Assembly: GCA_964579295.1 (NCBI GenBank)
Contig: CAZOGK010000013.1
Span: 18,933 to 82,932 of the forward strand
Length of the DNA stretch: 64,000 nucleotides
DNA from: JAAYYY01 sp964579295
GTDB taxonomy: Bacteria > Chloroflexota > Anaerolineae > Promineifilales > Promineifilaceae
Direction: 5' to 3'
Below, one piece after another: positions 26,753 through 35,133 of this stretch. Both the position numbers and the translations under genes were made by a program. Numbering within the stretch: position 1 is the first letter of the stretch; each line of letters opens with the position of its first letter. A model generated the notes under the pieces. The model was given only the letters and a program-made list of their open reading frames with translations, had not been told where the DNA came from and did no database searches.

Positions 26753-27956
26753 GGGGGTAGAGGCTGGCGAACGAGTGCGCCAGCACGTCCCACCAGTAAT
26801 TGTCGCGCAGGGAGAGGGCAGCCTGGCGCATGCACGCTTGCTTTGCGGGCTCCTGCAGGACAGAAAGGAGTGCATCTGCCAGCGCCGTGGCGTCGCCCGG
26901 TGGGACGGCAATTCCGGCGTCGCCGGCGAGCCGGCGGCGGTCGCCAATATCCGTGGTCACGCACGGCACGCCGGCGGCGATACTCTCGATTAGCTTCAGG
27001 GAAAGGCTTGACTCCGCCTGAACCGTATCCAGACGAGGATCGACAGACACGGCGCCGAGGCGGTAGTAGAAGGGGACTGCCTCGGCCGGAACGCGCCCCA
27101 AAAAACGCGCCTGCGGCGCAATGCCCAGCCGGGCAGCAAGAGCGCGCAGGAGATCGATGTCCTCGCCGCTGCCCACAAGGAGCAAAACGGCGTCCGGCTG
27201 CCGCCGGCACACGCGGACGAAGGCATCCAGCAGGAGATCGATGGCATGGCTGACCAGACTCATCGAGCCCACGTAGACGACGACCGGTTGGCCGTCGCTT
27301 AGCTCAAGCTCGCGCCTCATTTCTGCCAGGCGCTCGGCGCTCTCCGGACGTTCGAGCGTAGCAAAGGTCTGGCGATCGGCGCCATTATGGACGACAACGA
27401 GCTGCTCGCGGGGATATCCCAGCGCCAGGAAACGCTCGGCAATGAAGCTGTTGCCGGCCGTAATGCCGGCCGCAAAAGAGGGAAGCCAATCCTCAAACCG
27501 GGCGACAAGCCGCTGCTGCCAGGGCGCGCCGAAGCGATTGTTGCCCGCTTCATAGTCGTCGCTGTCCAGGTAGACTGGTACCCCGCGCAGCTTATGTGCC
27601 AGCCAGGCGGCGACGCCGTTCATTGGCTGGGATTTGCAGATGTGGATCAGCTCCCCAGGCCGGCGCAGCGCCGCCCAGCTGAGCCGCAGCGTCGCCACGG
27701 CCGTAATCCAGAGCAGGGCAGCGGGGTGAAAGTACTCCTTACGATTGCCTTCCTTGCGCACGTGCATCTGTGCCACATACTCAACGGCGACGCCCTCACG
27801 CACGAAGCGACGCTGCTTGAGTTCGCGGTAATTGTGGTGCAGCGCAACCATGGTGACCTGGTGGCCCTGGGCTACCAACGCCTTTGCCAGCGGGAAATAG
27901 CGACCTCCGCCGCCGGGGCTCTCCAGACTCTGGGTTAACAAAAAGGTGATACGCAT
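26742..27956 (-). CDS. GT4 family glycosyltransferase
   Basis: A 404-residue GT-B glycosyltransferase. The start MRITFLLTQSLESPGGGGRYF is the Gly-rich loop; QPVVVYVGSMSLVSHAIDLLLDAFVRVCR and SLKLIESIAAGVPCVTTDIGDR are donor-domain motifs. It is first in the minus-strand set flippase, pyruvyl transferase, glycosyltransferase. An AGAGGCAAAG element precedes its ATG. Substrate unknown. Confidence 0.92.
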   Translation of the reverse strand: MRITFLLTQSLESPGGGGRYFPLAKALVAQGHQVTMVALHHNYRELKQRRFVREGVAVEYVAQMHVRKEGNRKEYFHPAALLWITAVATLRLSWAALRRPGELIHICKSQPMNGVAAWLAHKLRGVPVYLDSDDYEAGNNRFGAPWQQRLVARFEDWLPSFAAGITAGNSFIAERFLALGYPREQLVVVHNGADRQTFATLERPESAERLAEMRRELELSDGQPVVVYVGSMSLVSHAIDLLLDAFVRVCRRQPDAVLLLVGSGEDIDLLRALAARLGIAPQARFLGRVPAEAVPFYYRLGAVSVDPRLDTVQAESSLSLKLIESIAAGVPCVTTDIGDRRRLAGDAGIAVPPGDATALADALLSVLQEPAKQACMRQAALSLRDNYWWDVLAHSFASLYPHAG

Positions 27957-28056
27957 ACAGCTTACTTTGCCTCTGTGCCCTCGCCGCCCGATTTTGCCTT
28001 AACGCCCCGGAACTGTCACCTTCTGCGCCTTTCTCACAGCGCAACAGAAGAGCGAG

Positions 28057-30510
28057 CTAAGAGGAAGGCGGATTATCACGGCCAACGGCAAAGACAAACA
28101 CCCCATCGACGGCAAAAAGCTGCTGCAGCGCCGGATTGCGCGCCAGCGCCGCCGGGTCGAAGAAGCCGCCCCTGGCGCCGACGAAGATATGGGTGACTCC
28201 CTCGGCGGCCAGCCAGTGGGCGGCAGCCGGCTCCGACCAGTCGGCGACAGCCTGGGCAGCCTCGTTGAAGGCGGCCACCTTTTGCGCCAGCTCGACATGA
28301 TAGACGTAGTCGGCGGGCGGCGTGGTCGTCTGCCGCCCGGTCAAGGGCAGTAGCCAGCCGCCCCCATCGCTGCCCGCCCAGGCGCCGCCCAGCCAGTGCC
28401 AGGCGTTGACGGCGATATAGGCGTCAGGCGGCAGATTCTCGTCCACCCAGTGCAGACCGGCCAGGTCGGCTGGCCGTGCCAGCTGCGTTGATGGATTGAC
28501 GATCTTGATCTGCTGGCGCGCGCCAAAAAGGAGCAGGACAGCCAGCAGCGCGCCCATGAGCGTATCGCCCGCAGGGCCGGCCATCGGCCGTGGCCGCCAC
28601 CAGGCCTCGGCGGCCGCGCCAGCCGCGCCGAGAATGAGAGCCAGCGGCACAAAGTGCGTGATGTAGACGCTGTTGAGGTTAATCAGCCAGATGGTGGGAA
28701 CCGCAGCAACCAGCAGCAGCAACAGGCCGCTCCAGGCGGCCAGCGCCATGCTGAAGCGCGCCCAGCGATGGCCGCGAAGCGCGGGTACAAGGGCCAGCAG
28801 CAGCGCCCCGCCGCCGGCCGCCAGGAAGGCCCGCTCCCAGCCGGCGGTCACGTAGGCAACGGGAAACTCATTGTAACCGCTGTCTGCGCCGGTAAACACG
28901 CCGCCGGCGCTGGCTGCCAGCTCCCACAGGCGCGGGCCGGCCAGCAGCAGGGCAAGCGCCGTCGCCCAGGCCAGCGGAATGAGGCTCCGCCCTTTGCCGG
29001 CGAGCAGCCAGGCAAGGGGGACGAAGGGGAGATAGATGAGGAAGACACGAAAGTGAATGAAGACCAGACTGGCCGCCAGCAACGCGACCAGCCACCAGAG
29101 CCGGCGTACAGTGCGCCTTTCCGCCACAAGCCAGGTGAGCGCCAGGAGGAGCGGCAGAATGAGCACGCCGCTTAGCTGCGTCAGCCGTCCCCAGCTGGCG
29201 TAATAGCCGGGAAAGTAGAAAGGAAAAGCGACCAGAAAAGCGGCCAGCAAGGCGGCCAGACGGCGCCGCGTTACCAGCCAGGCAGCCGCGTAAATCGTGA
29301 GCGGCGCTAGTGCGTTGAGCAGCTGGCCGAGCACAAGCAGCAACCGTGGCAGCTCGCCAACGCCGAGCAGCGCCAGGCCGGCCGGGAGCGTATGGAAGCC
29401 AGCGTGATAGGGGAAGGTGCTGATGGGCAGCAAGGGGGCATAGTCGCGCAGCATCTGGCCCCGCTCGACCATGACCTGGGTGATCAGGCCGTGCCGGATG
29501 GGATCGACCCACAGCGGAAAAGCCTGATCGCGCACGGCCAGCAGCCGTACCACCAGGCCGCCCAGCAAGAGCAGCAGCAAGAGCAGGTAAGTCATATGGT
29601 GAGTCGAGGGTACGCGGAGCAGGCGCAGCCGGGCGATAGTCTGGCGCGCGCGCCAGGCCACCAGCGCCCAGCCGGCGGCCAGGACAAGCGCCAGCGACCA
29701 GGGCTGCCAGCGGGCGCCGAGCAGGGTGAGCCAGTACCAGAGCAGGGGCCAGACGGCCAGACCGAGGGCAAGAGCCGCTCCCCACCAGGCGGCGCGGTCG
29801 CCGGCGAACACGCCTGGCCGGGTGGCTGAGAGGAGGAGCGCCCCGGGCATGAATGTCAGCGCCAGCGCCAGCAGCAGCAGGCCGGCGTTTTCCGCCAGGT
29901 TGCCGGCCACGACCCGCAGCGCGACGCCTGGCAGGAGCCGGTAGTGGGTGACGAAGCGCAGCTCGGCAACGGGCGCGCCGGTCCCGGCCAGCTCGCCATC
30001 AGCATAGACGTCGAGACTGTAGCCCCAAAAGGACATTGCGGGGTCGCCGCTGCCGCTGAGCGCCAGCGAATAGAGGCGGCCGGCCGACCCGTGTTGTGGT
30101 GGAAAGCGCAAGCTGAGTGGCTGGTTGTGCTCAAGGCTGGCGGCGTCCCACGTCTGCGTGGCGACAGACCGGCCGTCTGCGTCGGCAAGGTGCAGGGTTA
30201 TCTCGCCGGCGCCCACGTCCCGTTGGGCAACGATGAGCTCCACTGCCACCAGGCCATCGTGAGCCGGGCGGAAGGTCTGCACGAAGGGCTCGCCGGCCGG
30301 CAGCGCGGGGAGGGCCACGTCGAGACGGGTCTGCTCAATATCGACCGCCTCGAGCGGCGGCGGCCAGGCGCGGACGGCGGCAATCGCCAGCGCCAGGATA
30401 GCCCCCACCAGGATAGCGACCAGGCGCCAACGGGTTCTTTGCAGCCCGGCGCCGGCGCTGCGCGCTGCCGGCGGCTGTGACGTAACAACCTCTGTTCTCG
30501 TGTTCTGCAT
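28057..30510 (-). CDS. large polytopic membrane protein, GT-C glycosyltransferase-like
   Basis: An 817-residue protein with an N-terminal membrane anchor (about 30-50), an extracytoplasmic beta-rich part to about residue 190, ten or more transmembrane helices in the middle, and a soluble C-terminal domain. The loop DPIRHGLITQVMVERGQMLRD, followed by a PYHAGFHTLPAGLAL motif, resembles the catalytic loop of GT-C type (DUF2206/DUF6541-like) proteins. A role in transferring lipid-linked sugars outside the membrane is inference. The start at 30510 (MQNTRTEV) is preceded by a TATCAT box 11 bases away; an earlier ATG at 30537 lies upstream of that box. It is divergent from the sat-cysC gene. Confidence 0.75.
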   Translation of the reverse strand: MQNTRTEVVTSQPPAARSAGAGLQRTRWRLVAILVGAILALAIAAVRAWPPPLEAVDIEQTRLDVALPALPAGEPFVQTFRPAHDGLVAVELIVAQRDVGAGEITLHLADADGRSVATQTWDAASLEHNQPLSLRFPPQHGSAGRLYSLALSGSGDPAMSFWGYSLDVYADGELAGTGAPVAELRFVTHYRLLPGVALRVVAGNLAENAGLLLLALALTFMPGALLLSATRPGVFAGDRAAWWGAALALGLAVWPLLWYWLTLLGARWQPWSLALVLAAGWALVAWRARQTIARLRLLRVPSTHHMTYLLLLLLLLGGLVVRLLAVRDQAFPLWVDPIRHGLITQVMVERGQMLRDYAPLLPISTFPYHAGFHTLPAGLALLGVGELPRLLLVLGQLLNALAPLTIYAAAWLVTRRRLAALLAAFLVAFPFYFPGYYASWGRLTQLSGVLILPLLLALTWLVAERRTVRRLWWLVALLAASLVFIHFRVFLIYLPFVPLAWLLAGKGRSLIPLAWATALALLLAGPRLWELAASAGGVFTGADSGYNEFPVAYVTAGWERAFLAAGGGALLLALVPALRGHRWARFSMALAAWSGLLLLLVAAVPTIWLINLNSVYITHFVPLALILGAAGAAAEAWWRPRPMAGPAGDTLMGALLAVLLLFGARQQIKIVNPSTQLARPADLAGLHWVDENLPPDAYIAVNAWHWLGGAWAGSDGGGWLLPLTGRQTTTPPADYVYHVELAQKVAAFNEAAQAVADWSEPAAAHWLAAEGVTHIFVGARGGFFDPAALARNPALQQLFAVDGVFVFAVGRDNPPSS

Positions 30511-30538
30511 TTGCGTGCTGTATGATAACAGATACAAT
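30511..30538 (+). promoter_or_regulatory. promoter of sat-cysC
   Basis: TTGCGT (30511-30516), a 16-base spacer and TACAAT (30533-30538). The predicted start is near 30545, giving a leader of about 105 bases. Confidence 0.5.
30522..30527 (-). promoter_or_regulatory. -10 box of the membrane protein gene
   Basis: TATCAT on the minus strand, 11 bases before the ATG at 30510, inside the spacer of the opposite-strand promoter at 30511-30538. The two promoters overlap, so polymerase can serve only one at a time. Confidence 0.45.
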
Positions 30539-30544
30539 GACCGG

Positions 30545-30572
30545 CAGCATTGCCGGCGGCAATGCTGTTTTT
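30545..30572 (+). other. stem-loop with U tract at the start of the sat-cysC leader
   Basis: A perfect 10-base stem (CAGCATTGCC / GGCAATGCTG, loop GGC) followed by TTTTT. It has terminator form, but by the predicted start site it would be the first structure of the mRNA. It could cap the 5' end, or end transcripts from further upstream. Confidence 0.5.
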
Positions 30573-30648
30573 GTGCGTTTCGACCAGACGTGTTATACAG
30601 AACGGCCCGGCCTGAGGCCGGCGCGCGCTGTGTTGTAAGGAGTTCGAC

Positions 30649-32412
30649 GTGACGACTGTAACAAAGACTACCTCACTTATCTCCCCCTATGGGGGGAAGC
30701 TGGTAGACCTCATGGCCCCAGCCGGCGAGCTAGAAGCGCTGCGCAGCGAAGCCAATGCCCTGCCCTCCGTGCGCCTCTCGCCGCGGGCCGAGTGTGATCT
30801 GGAGCTGCTGGCGATTGGCGCCTTCTCGCCGCTCGACCGCTTCATGGGCCAGGCCGACTTCCAGCGGGTCATCGACGAGATGCGCCTACAAAGCGGCTAT
30901 CTCTTCCCCATACCCGTTACCCTCCCTGTCGAACCGGAAGCAGGGATAGAAGTGGGACAGCGGATCGCGCTGCGCGATCAGCGCAACGAAGTGCTGGCGG
31001 TGATGGACGTTGAAGAGGTCTACCCATGGAATCTCGCGGAGACGGCCGAGAAGGTGTTTGGCAAGAACGACGCGCGCCATCCCCTCGTCGCCGAGATGAA
31101 CCGCTGGGGCCGGCTCAACATCTCCGGCCCAATGCGCGTCATCCAGCTGCCGGCGCACTATGATTTCCAGGCATTGCGGCTGACGCCCCGCCAGACGCGC
31201 GAGCGGCTTGAATCCTTCGGCCACCAGAACATCGTCGCCTTCCAGACCCGCAACCCGCTGCACCGTGTCCACGAAGAGCTGACCAAGCGAGCCAGCCAGG
31301 AAATTGACGGCGTCCTCTTGCTCCACCCGGTGGTCGGCATGACCAAGCCCGGCGACGTAGACCATTTTACCCGCGTGCGCACCTACAAGGCGCTCGCCAG
31401 TCGTTATTACGATCCAGACCGCATCCTCCTCTCGCTGCTACCGCTTGCCATGCGCATGGCCGGACCCCGCGAGGCGCTCTGGCATGCCCTCATCCGTCGC
31501 AATTATGGCGCCAATCATCTTATCGTCGGGCGCGACCATGCGGGACCGGGGAATGATTCCGAAGGCAAGCCTTTCTATGGCCCTTATGACGCCCAGGAGC
31601 TGGTCGAGGCCCACAGCGAGGAGCTGGGGGTCAAGGTCATGCCCTTCCGCATGCTCGTCTATCTGCCCGAAGAGCAGCGCTACGAAGAGGTCACCAAGGT
31701 GCCGCAAGATGTCACGACCGCCTCGATTTCGGGCACCCAGGTACGCGAAGAATATCTCGAGAATGGCAAGCCGCTGCCTACCTGGTTCACCCGGCCAGAG
31801 GTGGCCGAGATTCTTGCCGAGAGCCATCCGCCGCGCCACAAGCAGGGCGTCTGCATCTGGTTCACCGGCCTGAGCAACTCCGGCAAGTCCACTACCGCCG
31901 CCATCCTGACGACGCTCCTCCAGGAAAAGGGGCGCCAGGTGACCCTGCTCGACGGCGACGTGGTCCGTACCCACTTCTCCGACCGGCTCGGCTTCACCAA
32001 AGAAGATCGCGATACCAACGTGCGGCGCATGGGCTATGTCGCCTCTGAGATCGTCCGTCATGGCGGTGTGGCGCTCTGTGCGGCTGCCAGCCCCTACCGC
32101 AGCACTCGTAACGAAATCCGCAGCATGATCGGCGGCCAGCACTATGTCGAGGTCTTTGTCGATACGCCGATTGAAGTATGCGAGGCGCGTGACACCAAAG
32201 GTCTCTACGCCAAAGCGCGGCGTGGCGAAATCCGCGGCTTCACCGGCGTCGATGCCCCTTACGAACCGCCACTGCACCCGGAGATCACACTGGACACGGT
32301 CAATTATTCGGCCGAAGCCAATGCGCGCGACATCTTAAGCTTTCTCGTCAACCGCGGCTTTATCCGGCCCGACGACAACGAGGCCGACGCCTTACAGGAT
32401 GCACTCAGCTAA
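30649..32412 (+). CDS. bifunctional ATP sulfurylase / APS kinase
   Basis: Makes APS from sulfate and ATP, then phosphorylates it to PAPS. Residues 1-395 are the sulfurylase: RNPLHRVHEELT near residue 203 with the HxxH motif, and VGRDHAGPG. Residues about 400-587 are the kinase: P-loop GLSNSGKST (about 405), LLDGDVVRTHFS, the APS site ASPYRSTRNE, and GEIRGFTGVDAPYEPP. Fused enzymes of this order are known in Aquifex and several thermophiles. Start is GTG, with a TAAGGAG ribosome site. A separate APS kinase follows 55 bases later. The enzyme provides sulfate activation; there is no PAPS reductase in the window. Confidence 0.95.
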   Translation: MTTVTKTTSLISPYGGKLVDLMAPAGELEALRSEANALPSVRLSPRAECDLELLAIGAFSPLDRFMGQADFQRVIDEMRLQSGYLFPIPVTLPVEPEAGIEVGQRIALRDQRNEVLAVMDVEEVYPWNLAETAEKVFGKNDARHPLVAEMNRWGRLNISGPMRVIQLPAHYDFQALRLTPRQTRERLESFGHQNIVAFQTRNPLHRVHEELTKRASQEIDGVLLLHPVVGMTKPGDVDHFTRVRTYKALASRYYDPDRILLSLLPLAMRMAGPREALWHALIRRNYGANHLIVGRDHAGPGNDSEGKPFYGPYDAQELVEAHSEELGVKVMPFRMLVYLPEEQRYEEVTKVPQDVTTASISGTQVREEYLENGKPLPTWFTRPEVAEILAESHPPRHKQGVCIWFTGLSNSGKSTTAAILTTLLQEKGRQVTLLDGDVVRTHFSDRLGFTKEDRDTNVRRMGYVASEIVRHGGVALCAAASPYRSTRNEIRSMIGGQHYVEVFVDTPIEVCEARDTKGLYAKARRGEIRGFTGVDAPYEPPLHPEITLDTVNYSAEANARDILSFLVNRGFIRPDDNEADALQDALS

Positions 32413-32467
32413 CCGCTGTTGTCGAGCTAAGGGTTAATCAGCTCACGATTGAGATGAATAAGGAATC

Positions 32468-33025
32468 ATGAATCATCAAAGAGAACAAGAAGGTTTTGTA
32501 GTGTGGATGACCGGCCTCAGTGGCGCCGGCAAGACGACTATCGCCCACGTGCTGGTGGACGAGCTGCAGCAGCGCGGGCTGCGCGTGGAGCGTCTCGACG
32601 GCGATGTCGTGCGCCAGAGTCTGACGCGCGATCTGGGCTTCAGCAAGGAAGATCGCGATAAGAACATCGAGCGCGTCATGTTTGTCGCCAAGCTGCTGTC
32701 GCGCAATGGCGTCGCCTGTGTTTGCTCCTTCATCTCGCCTTACCAGTCGGTGCGCGATACGGTGCGGGCCGAGACGACCAACTTTGTCGAGGTCTTCGTC
32801 GATGCGCCGCTGGAAGTCGTCATCGAGCGCGACGTGAAGGGAATGTACAAGAAGGCGATTGCCGGCGAGATTGAAAACTTCACGGGCATTTCTGACCCGT
32901 TTGAAGCCCCGGCGCAGCCCGACGTGCACGTGCGCACCGACCAGCAGACTGTTGAGGAAAGCGCACAGGCGATTCTTGACTACCTGGAGGAGCGCAGCCT
33001 CATCCCCGTCGCGGCGGCGGCTTAG
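32468..33025 (+). CDS. cysC: adenylyl-sulfate kinase
   Basis: A 185-residue stand-alone APS kinase making PAPS from APS. It has a P-loop GLSGAGKTT (about 17-25), RLDGDVVRQSLTRDLGFSKEDRDKNIERV, the ISPYQSVRD segment (PYR in most homologues, here PYQ), and GEIENFTGISDPFEAP. It follows the bifunctional gene directly, so two APS kinases are expressed together; the domains are clearly related but not close copies. No ribosome site of note lies before the ATG at 32468 other than GGAAT. The Gln for Arg in PYQS may change APS binding. Confidence 0.92.
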   Translation: MNHQREQEGFVVWMTGLSGAGKTTIAHVLVDELQQRGLRVERLDGDVVRQSLTRDLGFSKEDRDKNIERVMFVAKLLSRNGVACVCSFISPYQSVRDTVRAETTNFVEVFVDAPLEVVIERDVKGMYKKAIAGEIENFTGISDPFEAPAQPDVHVRTDQQTVEESAQAILDYLEERSLIPVAAAA

Positions 33026-33070
33026 CAGCGCGGGGCGGAACCAGCGCGCCGCCCCCGAATCCTTCTGCAG

Positions 33071-33934
33071 ATGACCATTGCCGACGCCTTAGAGTGGGCG
33101 ACGGGCGAGCTGGGCAGGGCGCCGGGCGCGGCTGCCGATGCGCGCCTGCTCCTGCAGCACGTGCTGCGGCGCCCCCGCTCCTATCTCGTCGCCCACGGCG
33201 AGGCCGTCCTGGCGCCGGCCGAGCGCGCGCGCTTTGCAGCGCTCGTCGCCCGCGCGCGGCAGCAGGAGCCGATTCCCTACCTGGTCGGCAGCGCGCCGTT
33301 CTATGGCCGCGACTTCATCGTTACGCCGGATGTTCTCATCCCGCGCCCGGAGACCGAGCTTCTGGTCGAGGCGGCGCTGGCGTGGGCCCGCCCGCGCCCG
33401 GACGCCTGTGTGGTAGATGTCGGCGCCGGCAGCGGCTGCATCGCCGTTACCCTGGCCCGGCATTTGCCCCATGCGACCGTCATCGCCGTGGATGTTTCGC
33501 CGGCCGCGCTGGCGGTTGCCCGCCGCAATGCGGCCCGCTGGCGCGTCGCCGGGCGCATTGACTTCCGCGAGGGCTCTCTGCTGGACCCAGTCGCTGAGTC
33601 GCCTGATCTCATCGTGAGTAACCTACCCTATATCGGGGATGAAGAGTGGACGGAGCTTGCGGGCGGAGTAAAATGGTACGAACCTGCTGTCGCGCTGCGC
33701 GGCGGCCGCACCGGGCTGGAACTGATTGAGCGCCTGCTGCAGCAGGCCCGGTTAGGGTTACGCCGCGGCGGCGCCCTGTTCCTGGAGATTGGCTGGCGCC
33801 AGGGGGTCGCAGCACAGCAGCTGGCACGCAATCAGTTTCCCCAGGCGCATATCGAGCTGTTAAAGGACTATGCCGGGCACGATCGAATTGTCGTCGTCAA
33901 AGACCATGAAGACGCTCTACCTCCAGGCAACTGA
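33071..33934 (+). CDS. prmC: peptide chain release factor N5-glutamine methyltransferase PrmC
   Basis: Methylates the GGQ glutamine of release factors. The 287-residue protein has an N-terminal helical domain (ADARLLLQHVL) and a SAM domain with VVDVGAGSGCIAVTLAR. The catalytic motif is SNLPYIGDEEW (about 181-191); most PrmC proteins have NPPY, and NLPY is a known variant. The PxExELL part PRPETELLVEAAL is present. The ATG at 33071 follows CTTCTGCAG with no strong ribosome site. The Sua5/YrdC gene starts inside its last 29 bases, so the two are coupled. Confidence 0.93.
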   Translation: MTIADALEWATGELGRAPGAAADARLLLQHVLRRPRSYLVAHGEAVLAPAERARFAALVARARQQEPIPYLVGSAPFYGRDFIVTPDVLIPRPETELLVEAALAWARPRPDACVVDVGAGSGCIAVTLARHLPHATVIAVDVSPAALAVARRNAARWRVAGRIDFREGSLLDPVAESPDLIVSNLPYIGDEEWTELAGGVKWYEPAVALRGGRTGLELIERLLQQARLGLRRGGALFLEIGWRQGVAAQQLARNQFPQAHIELLKDYAGHDRIVVVKDHEDALPPGN

Positions 33935-34523
33935 TCCCGAGGCTGTCGGCCGGGCAGCCGCCCTCTTGAAGCAGGGCCGGCTGGTCGTCTTTCCCACCGA
34001 CACGCTTTATGGGGTTGCGGCCGCCGTAGATAACGCCGCGGCCATCGACGCCCTCTACCGCGCCAAAGGGCGGCCGGATGAAAAGGGCATTCCGGTCCTG
34101 CTGGCCGATGCGGACGGGCTGGCGCTGGTGGCGCGTGATACGCCGCCTGTCGCCCGGCAGCTCGCCGAGCGCTTCTGGCCCGGACCCTTGACGCTCATTC
34201 TGCCGCGGCGCAGCGATCTTCCGGCCAATCTGTCGGCCAACGATACCGTGGCCGTGCGCCTGCCGGACCATTCGCTGGCGCGGGCTATCATCCGCGCGGC
34301 AGGCGGCGCCGTCGCCGCCACCAGCGCCAACCGCTCCGGCGAGCCGCCAGCCGGCGACGCCGGTGAAGCCAGGGCAGCGCTGGCTGGGCGTGTTGCTGCC
34401 ATTGTCGATGGCGGGCCGGCGCCCATTGGCCAGCCCTCGACCATTGTCGATTGTACGGCCACGCCCCCGACCATATTGCGCCAGGGGCCGCTTTCGGCCG
34501 GCGATCTTTCCCTGGCGGCCTGA
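33906..34523 (+). CDS. L-threonylcarbamoyladenylate synthase (Sua5/YciO/YrdC)
   Basis: Makes threonylcarbamoyl-AMP for the t6A37 modification of ANN-reading tRNAs. The 205-residue protein is a single YrdC domain: GRLVVFPTDTLYGVAAAV (Thr/ATP pocket), ALYRAKGRPDEKGIPVLL (KxR region), ERFWPGPLTLIL, VAVRLPDH, and ATSANRSGEPP. No C-terminal Sua5 domain is present. The ATG at 33906 gives a standard N-terminus (MKTLYLQATD); it overlaps the end of prmC by 29 bases, a common prmC-sua5 pairing. Confidence 0.93.
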   Translation: MKTLYLQATDPEAVGRAAALLKQGRLVVFPTDTLYGVAAAVDNAAAIDALYRAKGRPDEKGIPVLLADADGLALVARDTPPVARQLAERFWPGPLTLILPRRSDLPANLSANDTVAVRLPDHSLARAIIRAAGGAVAATSANRSGEPPAGDAGEARAALAGRVAAIVDGGPAPIGQPSTIVDCTATPPTILRQGPLSAGDLSLAA

Positions 34524-34529
34524 GTCATT

Positions 34530-35129
34530 ATGGATGGATTGTTTCTGCCGCTACTTCTGACTGGACTGGCTTTCGTCGCCGCCATCCTTACTTACCGCGA
34601 CATACGGCGCGGCGGCGCGCGTTACTATGCGCTGGAGCGCGAGGCAATCCTGCGCCGCGCCAGCTTCACGCTGATGGCGGCCGTCCTGCTCTTTCTGGGG
34701 ACGATTTTCCTGCTTGTCACCCAGTACCGGCAGACAACCACCGAGCTGGCGGTGCAGGCCGGCGAAGAGATTGAAGGCGTGCCGACCTTAACGCCTACCC
34801 TTTCCACCCTGCCCCCGACGCCGACAGCCACGGCGACCATCGATCCCGACCTACCAACTGTGACCCCCACCTCCGTCGTCTGCCGTGCGGTGGTTCAGGG
34901 CACGGGCGGCAGCGGCCTTAACCTGCGCGCCGAACCGGGCGGCGACGGCCTGGAAGTCCTGCAGGAGCAGGACATTGTCAACATCGTCATGGAGTCGCCG
35001 CCGGTGCAGGCCGGGGGCACAACCTGGGTCAATGTACGCACGGCCATCACCCGCAACCAGGGTTGGGTCTCGCTCAACTTCCTGTTGATCGAAGACCAGT
35101 CCTGCCTGGACCAGCTGCAGGGACCGTAA
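34530..35129 (+). CDS. membrane protein with an extracellular SH3-type domain
   Basis: A 199-residue protein: two transmembrane helices (about 1-20 and 44-64), then a Thr/Pro-rich linker (about 85-115) typical of exported proteins in this organism, then an SH3b-like domain with NLRAEPGGDGLEVLQEQDIVNIV and TTWVNVRTAITRNQGWVSLNFL. Such domains bind cell-wall material or protein partners. It follows the Sua5 gene by 6 bases and precedes the glycosyltransferase at 35134 by 4 bases, so it is part of a run of tightly packed plus-strand genes. Confidence 0.82.
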   Translation: MDGLFLPLLLTGLAFVAAILTYRDIRRGGARYYALEREAILRRASFTLMAAVLLFLGTIFLLVTQYRQTTTELAVQAGEEIEGVPTLTPTLSTLPPTPTATATIDPDLPTVTPTSVVCRAVVQGTGGSGLNLRAEPGGDGLEVLQEQDIVNIVMESPPVQAGGTTWVNVRTAITRNQGWVSLNFLLIEDQSCLDQLQGP

Positions 35130-35133
35130 CGCC

